Below, piece by piece: positions 34,646 to 44,100 of a stretch of 64,000 bases of DNA. A model generated the notes under the pieces. That model was not told the DNA's origin, made no database searches, and worked only from the letters and a program-made list of their open reading frames with translations. Positions within the stretch are counted from its first letter, which is position 1. The number at the start of each line of letters is the position of its first letter. Both the position numbers and the translations under genes were made by a program. This DNA is from Bacteroidales bacterium UBA5342 (GTDB taxonomy: Bacteria; Bacteroidota; Bacteroidia; Bacteroidales; UBA5342): NCBI GenBank assembly GCA_002408065.1, contig DHQI01000086.1, positions 7,201 to 71,200 of the forward strand, given 5' to 3'.

Positions 34646-35809
34646 ATGGAAAAGTTTAACAAAAAAGTAGAAGTTATCTACAACTATATAAAGCGTTCGG
34701 AGTCAGCAACACCCTATGCTTATGAAGTATCTGTAAAAGGAGCAGATGGCATTACTGAGATAGTATCAAGAACTCAAGGTAGTTCGTCTTTCAAGGCCGA
34801 TATGGAAGAGGCATATCAAACAGCACTACAGATGAAAGGGACACTTGAAGTTCGTGTATATGGAGGTATGAGCAACAATGCTTTGTTGAAAAACTCTTAC
34901 CCAATTAGCGTTAGTGATGTGCCTCGCTTAGAAAATTCTAATAATCCTGATGATTTAGAGGAAAAAATTAAGAGAGTGGTGGCAAGTATGCAGCCACAAC
35001 CGCAAAATACCGGGACACAAGGTCTAGGTGCTCTTGATAGTTTAGTGGGAGCATTATCCGGAAATTCTCCTTCTGGTGATGGTTTGGCCGGATTGGTAGG
35101 TCTTGCAACGCAAATGGCTTCACAGTCGAGCAATGAGGCTATCCTTAAAAATGCTCACCAACTAGAGATCTTTAAAAAAGACACTGCTTACCAAAACCTT
35201 GTACAGAGATACAACCCCCTTGTAAGGAAGTATAAAAACTTAGTTTCGACACATAATGCTACAAAAGCGGAAGTTGTAGAGTTACAGCGCGAAGTAGCAG
35301 AGTTGCAAGAAGAACTTGCTGCAAATGCTCCTAGGAAATTAGGAGAAAGAACCTTGATTGGTATCGGAACCAAGATTGGATCTAACCTTTTGGCTAACTC
35401 TAAGTTTTCTGATCTTCTCGGAATTGATGACAATGAGTTTAAGTCTGCATTAGGCATTATAGATGATAATAAAGAGGACAATGACGCTAAAAAGGTAGAA
35501 TCTGCACCGGTATCAATTCAGGCAGTAGAAGAGCAGCCTTTGGAGGTCGCCCTTTCTCCTGAAGATAAAGCTAAAAAAGAAGCTATTGATGAAATTGTCA
35601 ACACTCTGAAAAACTTACAGCCAACACTTGTAGCACGTCTTTACGAGATGATATGTGTGATCTTATCCAGCGAAGCGGCATTTGATCATTTTGAAAGTAT
35701 TATTGCTGACCTGAATAAGCAAGTTTCAACAATGAACGGAACTGAGGATTTGAACGATGAAGAAATTCCCGAATCAGACGATGAAACGATAGAACTTGTG
35801 GAAGATTGA
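34646..35809 (+). CDS. large unknown protein with coiled coil
   Basis: 387 residues: an N-terminal beta domain (1-90), a Gly/Ala-rich weakly hydrophobic middle (GLGALDSLVGALSGN; GLAGLVGLATQMASQ), a coiled coil at about 200-225 (ATKAEVVELQREVAELQEEL) and an acidic tail. Its stop codon TGA is the first three bases of repeat array C. It is a possible internal virion or scaffold protein (inference). Confidence 0.45.
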   Translation: MEKFNKKVEVIYNYIKRSESATPYAYEVSVKGADGITEIVSRTQGSSSFKADMEEAYQTALQMKGTLEVRVYGGMSNNALLKNSYPISVSDVPRLENSNNPDDLEEKIKRVVASMQPQPQNTGTQGLGALDSLVGALSGNSPSGDGLAGLVGLATQMASQSSNEAILKNAHQLEIFKKDTAYQNLVQRYNPLVRKYKNLVSTHNATKAEVVELQREVAELQEELAANAPRKLGERTLIGIGTKIGSNLLANSKFSDLLGIDDNEFKSALGIIDDNKEDNDAKKVESAPVSIQAVEEQPLEVALSPEDKAKKEAIDEIVNTLKNLQPTLVARLYEMICVILSSEAAFDHFESIIADLNKQVSTMNGTEDLNDEEIPESDDETIELVED

Positions 35810-35913
35810 TAGCACATATTTAACGGATTCGGCAGAGACCGTCAGCCGCAGCGCACAAAAGTGATAGCAAAAACAAAGCCGGCCAGCGGATCCTGATTAA
35901 AAAAATGATAGCA
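35807..35913 (+). repeat. TGATAGCA array, copy C
   Basis: TGATAGCA starts at 35807, 35862 and 35906 (spacings 55 and 44). The first octamer contains the stop codon of the upstream gene. The second spacer contains GCCGGCC and GGATCC, as in copy B. Confidence 0.88.
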
Positions 35914-35930
35914 ACCCTAAAAACAATACG

Positions 35931-36104
35931 ATGGCAAAATATAAAGTTGGAATTATTATCGAAGATGAACCTGTACAGGTTCAAGAGTTAGGAAATCTGA
36001 TTCAAAACGCTGTAGATAACGTTGAAAACAGTGATATGATAAAGCTTTTAAGCAAAGTGAAGCAAAACCCTTCCTTAGTTAAGAAAGCGTTAAAGTTTGT
36101 ATAA
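35931..36104 (+). CDS. 57-residue unknown protein
   Basis: An acidic-to-basic small helical protein (MAKYKVGIIIEDEPVQVQEL ... KQNPSLVKKALKFV). Stop and next start are 1 bp apart (TAAGATG), supporting real translation. It is the first gene after array C. Confidence 0.5.
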   Translation: MAKYKVGIIIEDEPVQVQELGNLIQNAVDNVENSDMIKLLSKVKQNPSLVKKALKFV

Positions 36105-36105
36105 G

Positions 36106-36582
36106 ATGGCAATAAGTGAAGCAAATAAAGCACAGCTAGTTCAAACAGGTATTAAGGTAGGTGTTCCGGTTGTATTAGGTACAGGGATCTTCTTTATTAT
36201 TCGTAGCATGTTGAAAGGTGATGGTAATGATGATGGAACAAAACATTCACAAGCGCCTAGTATTGCCGATATGACCATTGATTCAAGCAACCTGACTATA
36301 ACAGTAAATGATGCGGTATTGATAGCGCAAACATTCTACAATAACATGCAAGGTTTTGGTACTGTTGACGAAGAAGGCATGATCAGAACCATAAACAATC
36401 TTCAAACTAAAGATGACATGCTGTTGCTGATTAAAAGTTTTGGTTTGCGAAGATATTCCGGGGTTGGGAAATCCATTGTAGGAAAAAAAGTCAATCTTAT
36501 TTACTGGTTAAAAGAAGAGTTTAACGATAGAGAAGAAGAAAAAATACGACCCGTATTCCAGAAGTTTGGGATACCATTTTAG
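36106..36582 (+). CDS. candidate virion protein with membrane helix
   Basis: 158 residues from ATG 36106. One N-terminal membrane segment (GVPVVLGTGIFFIIRSML) is followed by a soluble region of about 120 residues (QTFYNNMQGFGTVDEEGMIRTI; VGKKVNLIYWLKEEFNDRE). It is directly upstream of the lysozyme-like gene. Possible membrane-associated structural protein. Confidence 0.45.
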   Translation: MAISEANKAQLVQTGIKVGVPVVLGTGIFFIIRSMLKGDGNDDGTKHSQAPSIADMTIDSSNLTITVNDAVLIAQTFYNNMQGFGTVDEEGMIRTINNLQTKDDMLLLIKSFGLRRYSGVGKSIVGKKVNLIYWLKEEFNDREEEKIRPVFQKFGIPF

Positions 36583-36611
36583 AATTGTGATTTGTTGATT
36601 ATTATTTATTT

Positions 36612-37163
36612 GTGGAACGTGGAACAAAATACCTTATAGGTGGGGGGATGATAGCCCTTACTACTATATCTGCTTTTTTATTCCATCGTAGGAAGCCAAA
36701 AGCCAATAAAGGAGGGGATGGGTTACCTCCGGCTTTTGGTCACTACAAAGCTTGGGGATACACAAAACAGCATCCCCGGGGTATACGTAACAATAATCCG
36801 GGCAATTTAGTCAAGACATCAATACCGTGGCAAGGCAAAGCTCAAACCAATACGGATGGCAAGTTTGAGCAATTTGTGTCACCAGAGTATGGGGTGAGAG
36901 CTTTAATCAAGGATTTGATCTCCGATTTTAAGAAAGGCAAAAACACGGTGTCTGATCTTATCAAAGAATTTGCACCTTGGTACGAAAATCACACACACGC
37001 CTACATTCGCTCTGTATGCGACTTTGTGGGAGTTGATAAGGATGTAAAACTGAGTCTAACCAAGAACACCTTACAGCGGCTAGTAATGGCCATAGACAAG
37101 GTAGAAAATGGAGGACATTATATCACACCAGAACTTTTTGAGAAAGCTTATTCAATGATTTAA
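36612..37163 (+). CDS. lysozyme-like muralytic protein with membrane anchor
   Basis: 183 residues starting at GTG. An N-terminal membrane helix (YLIGGGMIALTTISAFLF) is followed by a domain opening with RGIRNNNPGNL and QFVSPEYGVRALIKDL. This sequence pattern is shared by phage virion-associated peptidoglycan hydrolases often named structural protein P5-like, and by lytic transglycosylase-type folds. A membrane anchor on a cell-wall enzyme fits a virion component that opens the wall during entry, or a lysis enzyme. The following gene looks holin-like. Confidence 0.65.
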   Translation: MERGTKYLIGGGMIALTTISAFLFHRRKPKANKGGDGLPPAFGHYKAWGYTKQHPRGIRNNNPGNLVKTSIPWQGKAQTNTDGKFEQFVSPEYGVRALIKDLISDFKKGKNTVSDLIKEFAPWYENHTHAYIRSVCDFVGVDKDVKLSLTKNTLQRLVMAIDKVENGGHYITPELFEKAYSMI

Positions 37164-37167
37164 TATT

Positions 37168-37716
37168 ATGAAAAAGGACAAGAAAAAATTTAATGAAACC
37201 GGGTTTGGTCAGTTTTGCAAAATGGTCGTTTCCAATGTGCCTGACATAGCCGGGGACGTAATGGACATAGCTACATCTGGAAACCCGGTAGGTACGACTA
37301 TCGGCAAGGTAGCTGAATTACTAAAAGGCAAAGCAGAACAGGATGAGAAAGCTAAGGCTGCACTGGTAGAGCTTGAAGCCAAGCGGAAAGATTGGGAGCT
37401 TGAAGTGTACAAAGCAGAGTCAAACGACCGTGCCCGGGCTACTGAAAGCTATATGGCTAAGGGGGCAATGGCTGATGAAATAGCGCGAAGCATCATCAAA
37501 CGTAATCTTGTGTATATTGCTGTTTTATTGTGTTTTAATATATTGTTCAACTTCATAAGTACAATGCTGATTGAAGACAAGACCATTGCGGTAAGTATCG
37601 GATCAACGATTGCTACTGCTATTGGTACTGTGGTTGGTTCCCTGCTACAAGAGCGTAACCAAGTCGTTGGTTTCTTCTTTGGTAGTAGCCTTAAGAGTAA
37701 AGAGTTTAAAGTTTAA
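37168..37716 (+). CDS. holin-like membrane protein
   Basis: 182 residues. A helical amphipathic N-terminal region (about 1-105, with a coiled coil KAALVELEAKRKDWELEVYKAE) is followed by two membrane helices (LVYIAVLLCFNILFNFISTML; SIGSTIATAIGTVVGSLL). It lies 4 bp after the lysozyme-like gene, so a holin or membrane-structure role is plausible. The family name is not certain. Confidence 0.5.
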   Translation: MKKDKKKFNETGFGQFCKMVVSNVPDIAGDVMDIATSGNPVGTTIGKVAELLKGKAEQDEKAKAALVELEAKRKDWELEVYKAESNDRARATESYMAKGAMADEIARSIIKRNLVYIAVLLCFNILFNFISTMLIEDKTIAVSIGSTIATAIGTVVGSLLQERNQVVGFFFGSSLKSKEFKV

Positions 37717-37734
37717 CGTTTTTTTATATATAGT

Positions 37735-38649
37735 ATGAGACAGATAAAAAGATTTACAGGTAACAATGTGCCTGACTTGAAATTAGGTGAGTGGGCTACT
37801 GATGAAACATTTGCTTTTTTGGGCACTGGTAACGGAGATTATCAAATATTTCAAGGGGTATTAGACCTTTTTAAAGAGCAAACAATTGCAGGGTTTAAAT
37901 TAAAGGATGGTCAGGTGTTTATTCCGGCAGGTACACCCTTTTCACGAATACAGGAGCTGTTACATAGTTTACCTAAAGTGACACAACGAACAGAATATAA
38001 CCATTTTCACTTGTCGTTTGTTTTTGAAGATGGTGGTACTTATGTAAACGATATGAATGGTTGGTTACAAATAGCCAATTTTTCCTATATGATGATTTGG
38101 TCTCCCGTAAGTCCGGGCTGGTCTCTTCCACAAGGTGTGACAATGAGTGAATGGGTTGCAGCAGGAGGGGCTTCTGGAATAATGACTCGTAATGCAACAA
38201 TAGAAACTACTCATGCTATTGAGGTTTATGGAACATACATCCGCTTTAGTGGGATGCGTTTTAACTACAATGTTGGTGGAAATGATGATGTAGCGATATT
38301 GGGCGACAATGCTCTATTGCAAATAGAAAAAAGCTCATTCCAAGCCAATGGAGGGGATGGCGCCTTGGCTGTCTGTGCTTCAAGGGCTGTAGTTCAAGAT
38401 AGTTATTTTGAGTCACAAGCTGCCAATACTGGAGCGATTGCTAATAGTGTACAAGATAGTTCTGTTCTGTCTGTTATTAACTGTGGGGCTAATCCGTTAA
38501 AAAATCCGCGTAAAATTGCCGCTAATTTAAAAGGATCTATTGTGAATGTTAATGATATTACAAAATTGCATTTGCTTGAATCGAGTGTTGGTGGTAACGG
38601 TGGTATCGAAGTGTTAGGACAGCTCTATGGTGGTACTCAAATGATTTAA
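37735..38649 (+). CDS. candidate spike / receptor-binding protein
   Basis: 304 residues. The N-terminal part is unique and the C-terminal half (about 160-300) shows repeating short strands and turns (ATIETTHAIEVYGTYIRFSG, NALLQIEKSSFQANGGDG, VQDSYFESQAANTGAI) typical of a right-handed parallel beta-helix. Such folds are common in phage spikes and fibres. It follows the lysis/entry pair. Confidence 0.5.
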   Translation: MRQIKRFTGNNVPDLKLGEWATDETFAFLGTGNGDYQIFQGVLDLFKEQTIAGFKLKDGQVFIPAGTPFSRIQELLHSLPKVTQRTEYNHFHLSFVFEDGGTYVNDMNGWLQIANFSYMMIWSPVSPGWSLPQGVTMSEWVAAGGASGIMTRNATIETTHAIEVYGTYIRFSGMRFNYNVGGNDDVAILGDNALLQIEKSSFQANGGDGALAVCASRAVVQDSYFESQAANTGAIANSVQDSSVLSVINCGANPLKNPRKIAANLKGSIVNVNDITKLHLLESSVGGNGGIEVLGQLYGGTQMI

Positions 38650-38669
38650 TAACATTAATAATTAAAGCT

Positions 38670-39092
38670 ATGTATTATTTAGAAAGAAACAATAAAATAT
38701 ATGAGAACCTGCCTTCTGGTTATGAAAAACTATTACCAGAAGTACAAAGAGAGAGAGGCTTATATCCTCTAGTGGACAATGGTGCTGAAGAAGAGTTGTC
38801 AATTAAGGCTACGATTGAAGTTATGGGAAACAAAGCCGTTCAGGTTTATATTTCAGAAGAGCAGTTTTTGTCCTTAAAAAGTAATAGATTAAAAGTTCTT
38901 GGTAAGGTGTATGAATCAAAAGTAGATTCTGTTGTTCGCAAATCAACCCAAGATTTAGTCTTTGGTGATATAGAGGTCATTCCTGCCGATGTAATTGTTC
39001 AAAGAGATGCTTTGAAGGCTGAGTATCACCAAAAGTACGATACTATAAAAGCCGCTAATGATGTTCCGGCGCTTAATGCTATAACATTCTAA
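38670..39092 (+). CDS. unknown protein after spike candidate
   Basis: 140 residues, alpha/beta with a C-terminal helical segment. Its position right after the beta-helix protein suggests a chaperone or accessory protein of the spike; no family is recognised. Confidence 0.4.
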   Translation: MYYLERNNKIYENLPSGYEKLLPEVQRERGLYPLVDNGAEEELSIKATIEVMGNKAVQVYISEEQFLSLKSNRLKVLGKVYESKVDSVVRKSTQDLVFGDIEVIPADVIVQRDALKAEYHQKYDTIKAANDVPALNAITF

Positions 39093-39096
39093 GCTT

Positions 39097-39402
39097 ATGG
39101 CTCTACAGGTAGAAAAAAAGTTCACAGTAGGTAATGCTATTACGGTGGCAGTGCTTATTGTGAGCTTGCTATATTATGTCTTTGGTGTCGAAGCTAAAGT
39201 AAAGGACAATGCAGATGGTCTTTGTCAGCTTGAAGAGAAAGTAAAGACACTGGAACAGCATGATAGTAGCGATAAGGAAACTATTCAGGCGCTTACTACA
39301 ACTCTAAATAAGATCAGTCGTAATCAGAAGAGTTTACTTATTTTAAATTCAAAGATAGCAGACAAAATGCACATTGAATATGTGATTGATTTCGAGGAAT
39401 AG
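39097..39402 (+). CDS. single-pass membrane protein with coiled coil
   Basis: 101 residues: one membrane helix (AITVAVLIVSLLYYVFGV) near the N terminus, then a coiled coil (LCQLEEKVKTLEQHDSSDKE). The topology resembles a spanin or small virion membrane protein. It is the last gene before a terminator. Confidence 0.5.
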   Translation: MALQVEKKFTVGNAITVAVLIVSLLYYVFGVEAKVKDNADGLCQLEEKVKTLEQHDSSDKETIQALTTTLNKISRNQKSLLILNSKIADKMHIEYVIDFEE

Positions 39403-39419
39403 ATAATTTAATAAATAAT

Positions 39420-39457
39420 AAGCACTCTATGTCACCCGTGGCTCTGGGTGCTTTTTT
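39420..39457 (+). terminator. terminator of virion/lysis block
   Basis: An 8-bp stem AAGCACTC/GGGTGCTT (one G-T pair) with an 18-nt loop and seven T. It separates the virion genes from the methyltransferase. Confidence 0.7.
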
Positions 39458-39465
39458 TATACCCT

Positions 39466-41094
39466 ATGGATAAAAAAGGATTTATAGAAGAGCTAAAAGA
39501 GCAGTTCTTATCAGGAAAGAAAAAGCATACTAAAACCACTATTGAGAAACTTGCTAAGGGCTTTGGTATCAATAATAAAAATCTGGTAAAAGAGCTTACA
39601 GAGTTGGTGCTAGTGTTGAATGCAAGAGCTATTGCACACAATGCAGCACTTCGTACTTATGACAAGTATCAGGCCATTGTTTCAGCCTATAAGTCCCAAG
39701 TAAATATATCAATGCGTACCAGTATGAGTGTGCTTTATCAACAATACAGTACGCCTTCACCCATCTCGTTTTTAGCTTCATCTTATGTGCTCTCTGATGA
39801 TGTCACCGGGTTGTATTTTGAGCCTTCGGCTGGTAATGGTTTGTTGACCATTGCTCTACCTTATGCACGTACTATTGTCAATGAGATTGATACTGTACGT
39901 AATGACAACCTAAAGTATCAACCTTATCTCAAAGTGATGAAAAAGGATGCTTCAGAGCCTTTTTCAGATTTTCGTAGGCGGTTTGCCGGAGTTGTTACCA
40001 ATCCACCCTTTGGCAAGCTTCTAAATCCCGTCACATACAATGATTTTACGTTTAAGGTTCTGGATCATGCCATGTGTATTAATGCCCTTAATTGCATGGC
40101 AGATAATGGCAAGGCCGCTATGATAGTTGGAGGACACACCCGGTACGATAAAAGCGGACGTCCTCAGTCCGGTAAGAACCGTATCTTTCTGAACTACCTG
40201 TACCATCATTACAATGTGGAAGATGTCATTTCTATTGATGGTAAGGAGCTCTATTCCCGTCAGGGAACAGCCGTTGATGTGCGCCTAATCCTTATCAATG
40301 GCCGTAAAAGCAAACCTGAAGGCTTTGCGCCAGTGGTTAATGATGAGTTGGCCGAAGTGGTGACGGACTTTGATCGTCTCTGGGATCGTGTAGGACTCTC
40401 TGATGTGAGTCCAGAACAGGCTCATTTGAAACTAAGAGCTCGCGCAATTATCCTCAAAAAGAAACGGGCTAGAACTAAAGCTAAAGCAGACAAAGGGGAT
40501 CGCCCTACCACTCTTTCATATCGTTTATTAAACGAAACACAAAAGCATAAGGTTGACTTGACCTACAACAGTACTCTGAAAAAAATTGGAAGTAAAAGAC
40601 AGCATCCAAGCTTTAAAGCTGCTTACGAATGGATAGATGAAAAACTATTAAGCATAAAGAGCGAAGAAGATCGTGCGTTAATAGCTTTGGTTGTAGAGAA
40701 GTTAAAGGCCGAAGAAGCTAGAAGAAAACAAGCCAACAAAGCTAAACGGGAAGAAAAGAAAGCTTTGATTGAAAGAAATGGTATTTACAAGCCTAAATAT
40801 GTCAAATTGTCGAATGCTTTCTATTATGACCTTGCAAACAATATCAAAAGAGTAATTGAGGACCAGTTTGACATTGAAAAGCTTAAGATTGGCTTAAAAG
40901 AAAAGAAGGTAAGCACCTTGTGGCTGATTTACAGAGTAGCCACATCTTTCCACCCCCAAGCTGAAACAACACACCAAGAACAAAAGGAGAAAGAGAAATG
41001 GATGGACAGGTATCGAAAGGAAGATGTACCAGATGATTCAATAACAAGTGCCCTAGATTATATTGTAAAAGAAGCTTTAAAAAACTACAAATAA
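39466..41094 (+). CDS. N6-adenine DNA methyltransferase
   Basis: 542 residues from ATG 39466. The Rossmann-type domain shows FEPSAGNGLLTIALPYA (motif I, AdoMet binding) and VVTNPPFGK (motif IV, NPPF, adenine N6 catalysis). After the catalytic domain comes LKLRARAIILKKKRAR, which recurs at the end of the helicase protein, then a charged coiled coil and a helical C terminus. It lies 7 bp before the helicase gene. The pair probably modifies or protects element DNA during replication or entry; no cognate nuclease is adjacent. Confidence 0.82.
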   Translation: MDKKGFIEELKEQFLSGKKKHTKTTIEKLAKGFGINNKNLVKELTELVLVLNARAIAHNAALRTYDKYQAIVSAYKSQVNISMRTSMSVLYQQYSTPSPISFLASSYVLSDDVTGLYFEPSAGNGLLTIALPYARTIVNEIDTVRNDNLKYQPYLKVMKKDASEPFSDFRRRFAGVVTNPPFGKLLNPVTYNDFTFKVLDHAMCINALNCMADNGKAAMIVGGHTRYDKSGRPQSGKNRIFLNYLYHHYNVEDVISIDGKELYSRQGTAVDVRLILINGRKSKPEGFAPVVNDELAEVVTDFDRLWDRVGLSDVSPEQAHLKLRARAIILKKKRARTKAKADKGDRPTTLSYRLLNETQKHKVDLTYNSTLKKIGSKRQHPSFKAAYEWIDEKLLSIKSEEDRALIALVVEKLKAEEARRKQANKAKREEKKALIERNGIYKPKYVKLSNAFYYDLANNIKRVIEDQFDIEKLKIGLKEKKVSTLWLIYRVATSFHPQAETTHQEQKEKEKWMDRYRKEDVPDDSITSALDYIVKEALKNYK

Positions 41095-41101
41095 ATATAT
41101 T

Positions 41102-44100
41102 ATGAATATTAAGATGCAAATAAAAAACAAGGTGATGACACTTACTTTTCCTCGTAAACCCAAGGAAAATATTGTGAACAGAATGCGTGAGTTAAGGTTT
41201 ACAACTAAAGACAATAAAGCTTTTCATCGTGCAGAGTTCTTGACGCAAAATGAATATGAATACATTGTGGCTTTGTTGTCAACAAATGGCTTAGGGATGC
41301 CTTATATCCCGGCAGCGGACAAAGGTTTTATCCTTGATACTCATGTGCCGGATTCAATGGGGCAGGAAATGCACCTTGCGGCCAGAAAGATAAAAAAGGC
41401 TGTAGGTGGATCATTTATTGACTATTTATGTGATAAGCTTAAATACACAGAATCTGATTTGCTTGATTCCTTAGCTTGTGAGCAGATAGATGCTGTAAGT
41501 ATGGCCATATACAATATAGAGCGTAATAATGGAATTATCATTGGAGATCAAACCGGAATAGGTAAAGGGAGAACGGCAGCGGCTGTAATACGTTATGGTA
41601 TAGTTCAAGGCAAAAAGCCTATCTTTTTATCCGAAAAACCCAACCTTTTTTCTGATCTTTATCGTGATATGGTGGACATAAAGAGCGACCACTATAAACC
41701 ATTCATTGTTAATGCCCGGGCAGATAAAACCCACATAAAAACAAAGAATGGAGATATTGTGTACAAAGCTCCAACAAAAGCAGAACAGTTGAATGTAATC
41801 AGCTCAATGGAAATGCCTGATGAGTACGATTATGTATGTACTACTTATGATCAGTTTAAGCTTAAAAGTGCTGTTGAAAAGAGAGCATTTTTGGGAGCAA
41901 TGGCAAAAGACAATGTGTTAGTACTGGATGAAGCACACAACGGTGCAGGAACCTCACAAATTGGAGAGTACTTACAATCAGTTGTAAGAGAAAGTCAAGG
42001 CGTTTGTTATCTGTCAGCCACATTTGCCAAAAGAGCTGATAATATGCCGTTTTTCGCCCTGAAAACGTCTATTAAAGAGGCTAACTTATCATCCGAAGGC
42101 TTGACCAATGCTATTGTCAATGGTGGTGTGCCCTTGCAAGAGGTCTTGTCTGCACAGCTTGTTGCAGAAGGGCAAATGCTAAGGCGTGAACGTCCTTTTG
42201 ATGGAATAGAAGTTAATTACAAAGAATTGAAAGAAAAGGCGGCAGATCACAAAAAGAAAGCCGATACTATTACGGATATTGTGCGTGATATTATTGACTT
42301 TCAGGAAAACCATATTGATCCGGTCATTAAATCGCTCGACAAACAAGCCGCTAAAGAGGGAAAAGAGATTGTAGGCCGTAACGGAACTAGCAAGGCCGGT
42401 GTGGCCAATAGTCCGGCATTCTCAAAAATCTTCAATATGTTTAAGCAAATACTATTTAGCATTACTGCTGATGATGTTGCTGATCACGTTATTAATCTTC
42501 ACAACTCAGGAAAAAAACCGTTGATAGCTTTTGGCTCAACTATGGGGAGCTTTGTAGCAGAACTCGGTGAGCTTGGGGATATTGTAAATGCTGATTTCTC
42601 TAGCGTGATAATGAAGGCATTGAAAGGCACAATGCGCTATACGGTAAAGGGGATCAATGGAAAACCCGTCAAGAAAGAATTTCACATCAATGAGTTTAGC
42701 CCTGAAACGCAAAGTGTTTACTATAAAATAGCCCGGAAGATTGAAAGTATTTCAACCGGAATGTATATCAGTCCTATAGATGTGGTAAAAATGCGCTTGC
42801 GTGATGCAGGGATCTCAGTAGCAGAGGTGACAGGTAGAAGCGTTGCTGTAGAGTATGGTGATTGGGATGAATGTACAACAAAAGATGAGCTAATGCCTTT
42901 AACCCTTGCTGATATTTCAAGTACCGTGAAAAAGGTAATGCCTTTCTTTCAGCAACAAGTATTAGTAGGAAGTATTGAGCATTATGATACACTTGAAAGA
43001 TTGGAGCGTGAAATTAAAGCCGTTCCTAGGTTAGGAAAAGGCGATGGTATTAAAGAATATGAAAAAGCAAGCCAGACTCAAGGCGGAATTACCTATACTG
43101 ACTTTGTAAAACCAAAGCTTCATTATTTTTATGGGGCTTCTGATTGGTACATTACAGAGTGGGATGGCAAAGATTCTTTCTTTGGTTTTGTGGTGCTTAA
43201 TGGTGATATGATTGATGCTGAATGGGGGTATATCTCACTTAGCGAGATTGTAGGTTTGGAAATGGTAGAGCTCGACTTTCATTTTGATACAGATAAACCG
43301 TTGGCTTATCATTTGAAAAAGCATAACAGATCATTGGGTAAGGTAGCTACAAAGAAAAAGACAAAGGTAACAACGGCTCAGATTATCAGACGTAAACGTG
43401 AGAATGTAGCTGATGTTTACAATCGTTTCAACAATAATGAGATTGATGTGCTGATGATAAACCAGTCCGGTAGTACCGGAGCTTCGGCACAAGCTATTAC
43501 TACCGATGATGTGACCATTGATAAGGTAAAACAGCGTGTAATGGTAATTTGGGAGGCCGAACTTGACATCTCTACAGAAATACAGAAGCGTGGTCGTGTC
43601 AATAGAACCGGACAGGTGATGTTGCCAATTTATGATTACATTATTTCTTCTATCCCGGCACAGAAAAGGCTTTTGATGATGCTTAAAAAGAAACTTAAAA
43701 GCCTTGATGCCAATACAACTTCAAATCAAGATAACAGTGGTAGCCAGTTGGAAAGTGAGGACTTTCTTAATAAGTACGGTGATAAAGTGGTTTATGAGTA
43801 CTTGTATGAAAAACCTCATTTAGCCGAAACGCTGGGTGATCCTCTGAACTTCTTTAATGACAAAGAACATATCATTGATGGTGCAGCCTCAAAAGTTTCC
43901 GGGCGTGTGGCCATTCTGCCTATTGATGAGCAGGAACGCTTCTATAATGAAGTGATGGAGCGTTATGATGTTTATATTGATCTGGTAAAACAGTCCGGTG
44001 AATATGATTTGGAGGTGGAAACATTGGACCTTAAATCAAAAACACTTGAAAAGTATGTAGTAATTGCAGGTAAAGGTGGCAAATCGGCTTTTGGTTCTGA

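Noticed and set aside
39354..39361. Other GATAGCA occurrences, for example near 39355, 27043 and 46524
   Set aside because: They are single copies inside coding sequence, lack the preceding T and have no partner at 44 or 55 bp.
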